Of a stretch of 64,000 bases of DNA, positions 59,093 through 64,000 are shown piece after piece. How positions within the stretch are numbered: position 1 is the stretch's first letter; every line of letters begins with the position of its first letter. Both the position numbers and the translations under genes were made by a program. The notes beneath the pieces were generated by a model that was given only the letters and a program-made list of their open reading frames with translations, ran no database searches and had not been told where the DNA came from. The stretch comes from G965205725 sp965205725 (GTDB lineage: Bacteria > Pseudomonadota > Gammaproteobacteria > Pseudomonadales > Halieaceae), in NCBI GenBank assembly GCA_965205725.1, contig OZ242189.1:2666001-2730000 (forward strand), in the 5' to 3' direction.

Positions 59093-59357
59093 ATACCGGG
59101 ACTGAGGCTGCCATCTGCACTGAGAACCTGGTCGGTGATCATGGCTGGTGATACAGGCGGCTTCAATGGCAGGCGCCTGGAGTTTTCGCCTCTGCGCCTG
59201 AGGGTTGCCTGAGGGTTGCCTGATGATTGCCTGATGATTGCCTGAGGATTAATAGTGCAGGGCTAAAGTCCTTTGTATGCAGTTGGCAGTAGTTGAAGGA
59301 GCCGCAGCGTTTGGCGGCACCCGCCACCAGGGCGGTTGTATAAGCTGAATCAGTCAC
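59092..59357 (-). pseudogene. Remnant of a short-chain dehydrogenase (between cca and folK)
   Basis: GTG 59355-59357 overlaps the cca stop and opens TTALVAGAAKRCG, the glycine-motif start of an SDR. The last codons before a TAA at 59091-59093 read MITDQVLSADGSLSPGI, like the C-terminal TGQ-VL-DGG end of an SDR. About 200 residues between are lost and replaced by short tandem repeats. It may have been a pteridine-reductase-like gene linked to folate synthesis. Confidence 0.6.
59199..59250. repeat. Tandem 11-bp repeat, 4.7 copies
   Basis: TGAGGGTTGCC twice, TGATGATTGCC twice, then TGAGGATT. It sits at the deletion point of the SDR remnant, so slippage may have caused the loss. Confidence 0.85.
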
Positions 59358-60450
59358 TGTAGATATCGTTCAATATTCTGAGGCGCTCTGCCTGCACGCG
59401 ATTACCCATGTCGCTCCCTTTGATACCCTCGGCTTGCCAGGCGCTGGTATCAATGCGGGCGCTGAGTTGTAAACCCTGCTGCAACCGTGTGCATTGCTCG
59501 GGGCTGATACCCGCTACTACCGCTGCGACGACCAGTAAATCCTCGAAGCGCTGTGACCTGCGCCAGGCGTCCGTCACCGTGTAAAGCGCCAGTGCTGTGC
59601 CGCCCGTATTGCAATGAAAGCTCTTGCAATGGCTGGCGGCGAGACCGGCCAACTCCCGATATTGCCTGGGTGCTTTAAGTTTTTCTGAAATCGCTGCGAC
59701 TTGCCGGGGACTTTGATCGCTCAGTACGCAGGTGTAGCGAGCGCAGCGACTTTGAGTTGATTTGGCACATGCGCGTAAATCGTCCAATGCCTTTTGGCTC
59801 GGTTGCCAGTTGGGGAACAGTTCGTCCAAAGCCCCGCACTGCTGCAATACCTCGATAAATATCCAGGGCGAATCAGTCGCCAGTGCTTTTTCCATTTCTA
59901 CCCAAAGGCGCTCACCTGGCAGGTAGTTCAGTTCGCCGCTTGCGGCGGTGGCGCGCATCAGGCTGAGGGTTTCAGGTGCAATCCGGAAACCTTTGCTGTG
60001 CAAGCGTGCGGCAAAGCGGGCCGTGCGCAACACCCGCAGGGGGTCTTCAGTGAAGGCATCCGACACATGGCGAAGCCGTGTATTGTTCAGGTCTGCGCGA
60101 CCGCCGCAAGGGTCTATGAGATTGCCAGCGGAATCCCGAGCGATGGCATTAATGGTTAGGTCGCGGCGCAGGAGGTCTTGCTCAAGGCTGACCTCTGCTG
60201 ATGCGTGTACTTCAAACCCGCTATAGCCGTGGCCCGCTTTGCGCTCGGTTCGGGCCAAGGCATATTCCTCGTTCGTCTGCGGGTGCAGGAATACAGGAAA
60301 ATCTTTGCCCACCTGTTTGAAATTCAGGGACAGCATTTGCTCTGGCGTGGCTCCCACGACAACCCAGTCTCTCTCGGTTACAACGAGACCCAGCAACTCG
60401 TCGCGGACTGCGCCACCGACCAGGTAAACGTCCAGGTCGTCAGCAGTCAC
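59350..60450 (-). CDS. cca: CCA-adding tRNA nucleotidyltransferase
   Basis: 366 aa from GTG 60448-60450, overlapping the apaH end by 11 bp (an in-frame ATG at 60525 lies deep in apaH). VYLVGGAVRDELLGL, RDWVVVGATPEQM, EYALARTERKAGHGYSGF and RRDLTINAIA are class II nucleotidyltransferase motifs. It repairs or adds tRNA CCA ends. No HD phosphatase domain is visible. Confidence 0.9.
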   Translation of the reverse strand: MTADDLDVYLVGGAVRDELLGLVVTERDWVVVGATPEQMLSLNFKQVGKDFPVFLHPQTNEEYALARTERKAGHGYSGFEVHASAEVSLEQDLLRRDLTINAIARDSAGNLIDPCGGRADLNNTRLRHVSDAFTEDPLRVLRTARFAARLHSKGFRIAPETLSLMRATAASGELNYLPGERLWVEMEKALATDSPWIFIEVLQQCGALDELFPNWQPSQKALDDLRACAKSTQSRCARYTCVLSDQSPRQVAAISEKLKAPRQYRELAGLAASHCKSFHCNTGGTALALYTVTDAWRRSQRFEDLLVVAAVVAGISPEQCTRLQQGLQLSARIDTSAWQAEGIKGSDMGNRVQAERLRILNDIYSD

Positions 60451-61255
60451 AGCAATGCCATTGCCCGGTGTCGAGGCAGTACATACTGAGTTCACCACCC
60501 CAGACGCAGCCGGTATCGGTTGCAAACAGGTTTTTGCCGGTTACTTTTCCTTCAAGCGAGGCCCAGTGGCCAAAAATTATGTTGCTGTTTGCCCTGTTCT
60601 CGCGCCATTCAAAGTTGTCGCGCCATTCAAACCAGGGCTTTACCGGTTGCCTTGAATCGGGCCGCGAGCCCTTGCTGTGGAGATCAAGTGAGCCATTTTC
60701 GTAGACAAAGCGCATGCGGGTCAGGTAATTGGTGATTGTGCGGAGACGCTGGTGGCCTGTCAGGCTGTCAGTCCATACATCCGGGGTGTCGCCGTACATC
60801 GCCGACAAAAATTTGCGATAGTCGGCGCCGCGCAATGCCGATTCAACTTCTGCGGCGTAGCGATGCGCCTGGCTCAGTGTCCAGATGTGTGGGATTCCAG
60901 CGTGTACCATGGTGTAGCCATGTGCGCTGTGCAGCAGTGGTTGATGACGCAACCAGTTCAACAGTTGCTCACTATCGCTTGCCCGCACGACCTGGTCGAG
61001 TGTGTCGGTGCGACCGGCTTGTTGCAGGCCATTGGCCACTGCCAGGAGGTGTAAATCATGGTTGCCCAGTACTGCGGTGACGCGCTCACGCCGCTGGTAG
61101 AGAAGGCGCAGCACTGCAAGAGAATCAGGGCCGCGGTTAACCAGGTCGCCGACTGCCCAGAGATGGTCCTCTTGCCAGTTGAACTGCACCTGCTCCAATA
61201 GGCATTGCAGTGGTTTGGCACAGCCCTGAATGTCTCCAACCGCGTAGGTTGCCAT
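60440..61255 (-). CDS. apaH: Bis(5'-nucleosyl)-tetraphosphatase ApaH
   Basis: 271 aa. Metallophosphatase motifs YAVGDIQGC, VGDLVNRGPDSL, VLGNHDLHLL and HAGIPHIW. Hydrolyses Ap4A to two ADP. Usual neighbour of rsmA-pdxA-surA in gammaproteobacteria (apaG is absent here). Confidence 0.96.
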   Translation of the reverse strand: MATYAVGDIQGCAKPLQCLLEQVQFNWQEDHLWAVGDLVNRGPDSLAVLRLLYQRRERVTAVLGNHDLHLLAVANGLQQAGRTDTLDQVVRASDSEQLLNWLRHQPLLHSAHGYTMVHAGIPHIWTLSQAHRYAAEVESALRGADYRKFLSAMYGDTPDVWTDSLTGHQRLRTITNYLTRMRFVYENGSLDLHSKGSRPDSRQPVKPWFEWRDNFEWRENRANSNIIFGHWASLEGKVTGKNLFATDTGCVWGGELSMYCLDTGQWHCCDC

Positions 61256-61301
61256 GCGCCGCGTCCTGTCTTTCTTTATTTACGATGGCCTGTCAATTGA
61301 C

Positions 61302-62117
61302 TTAATCCAGCAACTCACCAAGGTCGAGAAACTGCTGCAAAGTCAGAGTTTCTGCGCGTCCTGTTGGAGAGATGTCCAGCTCCTCCAATTGTTGCACGGA
61401 AATAAGATTGCGCAAGGCGTTGCGCAGAGTTTTGCGGCGCTGGGAAAAGGCCGCCTGTACGACCGTTCTCAGTCGCCTTTCCCGCACAGGGTCGCGGTTG
61501 AAGTTCCTGTGAGGGACAAGTCGGACCATGGCAGACTGTACTTTAGGTGCCGGTCGGAAGGCACTGGGCGGCACTTCGAACAAGCTGTCGACCTGACAGT
61601 GGTATTGCGCCATGGCACCCAATTTGCCCCAACGCTTGTTGCCCGGCGTGGCTGCCAGGCGCTTGACCACTTCGAGTTGCAGCATAAAGTGCATGTCTTC
61701 AATCAACTCGGCAAAGCTCAGCAGGTGGAAAATGAGTGGCGTGGAAATGTTGTAGGGCAGATTGCCGACAATACGTAATTTTCCAGAGCCAGCTTCGGCC
61801 CCGTTTCCCTCGGCTCCACTTTCGCCAAGTAAGCCTTTGTAGTCGAAACGCAGGGCATCGGCGTTGTGAACAGTGAGTCGAGGGCGGGTCGTGAAAGAAG
61901 CTCTTAGTATCGGCAGCAGGTCTCTGTCTAACTCAATCAGGTCCATCTGACAGTTAGCGCCAGCCAAAGCGTTGGTTAAGGCGCCCTTGCCGGGGCCAAT
62001 TTCAATGAGATGGTCTGTTGGCGCAGGATTAATTGCGCGAGCAATTTGCTGAACAACACTCTCGTCAGTCAGAAAGTTTTGTCCGAAGCGTTTGCGGGCG
62101 CGATGATTGTCTGCCAT
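61302..62117 (-). CDS. rsmA: 16S rRNA dimethyladenosine transferase RsmA (KsgA)
   Basis: 271 aa. KRFGQNFLTDESVVQQI, AdoMet motif IEIGPGKGALT and catalytic NLPYNISTPLIFHLL. Dimethylates A1518 and A1519. Its ATG shares one base with the pdxA stop. Confidence 0.96.
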   Translation of the reverse strand: MADNHRARKRFGQNFLTDESVVQQIARAINPAPTDHLIEIGPGKGALTNALAGANCQMDLIELDRDLLPILRASFTTRPRLTVHNADALRFDYKGLLGESGAEGNGAEAGSGKLRIVGNLPYNISTPLIFHLLSFAELIEDMHFMLQLEVVKRLAATPGNKRWGKLGAMAQYHCQVDSLFEVPPSAFRPAPKVQSAMVRLVPHRNFNRDPVRERRLRTVVQAAFSQRRKTLRNALRNLISVQQLEELDISPTGRAETLTLQQFLDLGELLD

Positions 62118-63079
62118 CAGCTTTGCGCTGCTGCCATTTCAGCGGCGACATCAAGTGCGTAAAACAGGCTGCCGTGATCCGCATTACCAGTGCCTGCCAG
62201 GTCCAATGCAGTGCCGTGGTCCACGGAAGTCCGAATAAAAGGAAGGCCCAGAGTGATATTTGCCGCGCTGCCAAAGCCCGAGTATTTCAACACGGGAAGT
62301 CCCTGATCGTGATACATAGCCAGGACAGCGTCGCAGTGTTCAAGGACTTTGGGATTGAAGGCGGTATCTGCTGGCAGCGGGCCAACGAGATTGAGCCCTT
62401 CATGCCTCAGGCCGACCAGCGCGGGCTCAATGATCTCAATTTCCTCTCGACCCAGGTGGCCGCCTTCTCCCGCGTGCGGATTCAGGCCCAGAACCGCAAT
62501 GCGCGGGCTTGGTATGCCAAATTTACTGCGCAAATCGGCGTCCAGCACTCGACATATCTGGTGTAGAGACTGTGTCGTAATGGCCTCTGCAACCTCTTGT
62601 AGTGGCAGATGAGTTGTGGCCAGAGCAACGCGCATCTGCCCGGTTGCCAGCATCATGACCACCTGCTCCGTGTTGGTGCGCTGCTGCAGGAATTCAGTGT
62701 GTCCGCTAAAGGGTATACCGGCATCATTGAGCACTGATTTTTGCACAGGTGCGGTGACCATCGCGTTGAATTCGCCACTTTGACAGCCGTCAATAGCCAA
62801 ATGCAGTGTATTTAATACATAGTTCGCATTGTCGGTGTTGAGTTTGCCCGCTTCACAGGGGCTTGCCAGCGGGGCGGCTTTAACACAGAGCTTTCCGGCC
62901 TGGGGTGTATCGCTGAGTTGAATGTCCACCCCCAGCAGTGCGGCTCGCTGGCTCAGTAGCTCAGGGTCTGCGATTACGATGATGTCGTGATCGACACTGC
63001 GGTCTGCGAGCGACAACATCAGGTCGGGGCCGATTCCCGCCGGTTCGCCAGCGGTTACAGCAATTTGTAGTCGCTCCAT
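62117..63079 (-). CDS. pdxA: 4-hydroxythreonine-4-phosphate dehydrogenase PdxA
   Basis: 320 aa. TAGEPAGIGPDL at the start, TAPVQKSVLNDAGIPFSGHTEFL and GLNPHAGEGGHLG (zinc His), YHDQGLPVLKYSGFG and TSVDHGTALDLAGTG. Vitamin B6 synthesis. 7 bp after surA. Confidence 0.97.
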   Translation of the reverse strand: MERLQIAVTAGEPAGIGPDLMLSLADRSVDHDIIVIADPELLSQRAALLGVDIQLSDTPQAGKLCVKAAPLASPCEAGKLNTDNANYVLNTLHLAIDGCQSGEFNAMVTAPVQKSVLNDAGIPFSGHTEFLQQRTNTEQVVMMLATGQMRVALATTHLPLQEVAEAITTQSLHQICRVLDADLRSKFGIPSPRIAVLGLNPHAGEGGHLGREEIEIIEPALVGLRHEGLNLVGPLPADTAFNPKVLEHCDAVLAMYHDQGLPVLKYSGFGSAANITLGLPFIRTSVDHGTALDLAGTGNADHGSLFYALDVAAEMAAAQS

Positions 63080-63086
63080 GGGTGGG

Positions 63087-64000
63087 TTACTTAATGTCGA
63101 CGAATGCTTCGTCGCGGATTTTTCGCAGCCAGGCTTGCAGCTCTTCCTGGTATTTGCTCTGGTGCAGCACTTCCCTGGCGCGATTTTTCGCCACCAACTG
63201 GGTCATATCCTCGTCGCGGCGCTCCAGCACTTCGAGAATATGCCAACCGAACTGACTGCGCACCGGTTCGGTAATCTCTCCAATTCTCGCCTCGCTCATG
63301 GCGGCTTCAAACTCGGGTACCATTTGGCCAGGGCTGGCCCAGCTTAAATCACCGCCTTCCTGGGCAGAGCCGATATCTTCAGAGTTGGCTCGCGCCACCT
63401 CTGCAAAGTCGGCACCATCAATAATCTGCTGGCGCAATTTACGGGCGAAGGCGAGGGCTTCGTCGTTGTCTCGAATCGCGGAAGGTTTGATCAATATGTG
63501 CCTCACGCGGGTTTGTGGCACGATGGTTTGACCGCCGCGCTTTTCGACCAGGTAGATCAAGTGCCAGCCGCTGCCGCTCTCGATGGGAGCCGCTGTTTCT
63601 CCCAGCGCGAGCTGCGGTACGATGTTGGCAAATAGGCCCGGCAAGTCATTCACCGAGCGCCAACCCAGGTCTCCGCCACTGAAGGTGTACTCGGTGTTGT
63701 CTGAATTGATTACGGCTTCAAAGGACTGGCCGGCCTGGATGCGTTGATAAAGCTGAGCCACGTGCTTCTGCATGGCCTTTTTCTGGGCATCGTTAGCACC
63801 CTCAGCAAAGGGCAGTTGGGCGTGAACCAGGTGATATTGCTCGGCGGTCAGGGCCTGGCCTTCCTCCGATTCGAGGAAGTTCTCAGCTTCCTGTTCGCTA
63901 ATTTGAATACGCTGGTTGACGTTGCCAGCCTGGACGCGCTGGAGAATTAATTCACGTTTAATGTCGTCGCGCAGTTGCACGTAGGATTTCCCCTGGTTTT
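63087..64000 (-). CDS. surA: Periplasmic chaperone SurA (N-terminus beyond window edge)
   Basis: At least 304 codons visible; the frame is open to base 64000 (NQGKSY before MQLRDDIKREL). Two parvulin domains: QTRVRHILIKPSAIRDNDEA and GGDLSWASPGQMVPEFEAAM in the second, YHLVHAQLPFAEG and GGDLGWRSVNDLP in the first. Folds outer-membrane proteins, including the TonB receptors here. Confidence 0.95.
   Translation of the reverse strand, partial: NQGKSYVQLRDDIKRELILQRVQAGNVNQRIQISEQEAENFLESEEGQALTAEQYHLVHAQLPFAEGANDAQKKAMQKHVAQLYQRIQAGQSFEAVINSDNTEYTFSGGDLGWRSVNDLPGLFANIVPQLALGETAAPIESGSGWHLIYLVEKRGGQTIVPQTRVRHILIKPSAIRDNDEALAFARKLRQQIIDGADFAEVARANSEDIGSAQEGGDLSWASPGQMVPEFEAAMSEARIGEITEPVRSQFGWHILEVLERRDEDMTQLVAKNRAREVLHQSKYQEELQAWLRKIRDEAFVDIK

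Overview
The window looks like a chromosome segment of a marine-type gammaproteobacterium, perhaps of the Halieaceae/Cellvibrionales group. The genus is an inference from gene content, not a match. The right end carries a classic gammaproteobacterial housekeeping block: rpsU-yqeY-dnaG-rpoD on the minus strand, divergent from tsaD-folB-folK, then cca, apaH, rsmA, pdxA and surA on the minus strand. The middle is rich in TonB-dependent receptors (four), acyl-CoA enzymes and short-chain dehydrogenases, as expected for an aerobic marine heterotroph.

Region 1 (1-9127) is a sedentary chromosomal integron. It starts with the N-terminal two thirds of an IntI integrase (minus strand, cut by the window edge), an attI region with a candidate cassette promoter, and four cassettes. 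The three complete cassettes end in attC sites whose R'' box exactly complements the first bases of their own cassette, so the boundaries can be set to the base. Cassette 1 carries an ApaLI-like restriction enzyme and its methyltransferase. Cassette 2 carries a second type II R-M system with a C-protein-like controller. Cassette 3 holds a decayed ORF. Cassette 4 holds a secreted tandem-repeat protein, a ThsB/DUF1863-like TIR protein and a small membrane protein that an IS3-family element has cut off. Every recognisable cassette function is defence-like. Cassette 4 is the best candidate for an undescribed system.

Region 2 (9264-21185) has tRNA-Arg(TCG), a TetR regulator with a TonB receptor, a TPR-sulfotransferase, an IS630 element that landed exactly in the stop codon of a second TonB receptor, a BCCT transporter and a MarR regulator followed by the 3' half of a tRNA gene.

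Region 3 (21186-48346) is a 27.2-kb catabolic island. It is flanked by 483-bp direct repeats (98.8% identical) that contain the 3' part of marR and of a CAU-anticodon tRNA. The left repeat ends inside the anticodon loop, which suggests integration at a tRNA. The island encodes two HpcH/CitE-type CoA-ester lyases, SDRs, a CoA ligase, an acyl-CoA dehydrogenase, two MaoC hydratases, an aldehyde dehydrogenase, a GMC oxidoreductase, an MmgE/PrpD protein, a MatC-like carrier, a metallo-hydrolase and a TonB receptor. Together they look like uptake and beta-oxidation-like breakdown of an unknown alcohol or acid to short dicarboxyl-CoA esters. One palindromic operator recurs at five promoters (plus one variant) across the island, including in front of the island's own TetR gene, so the island appears to be a single regulon. 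Parts are decaying: four loci show deletions, fusions or frameshifts.

Region 4 (48347-64000) holds the restored tRNA, a MITE-like element, a second tRNA fragment, a TonB receptor and the housekeeping block. A gene remnant lies between folK and cca.
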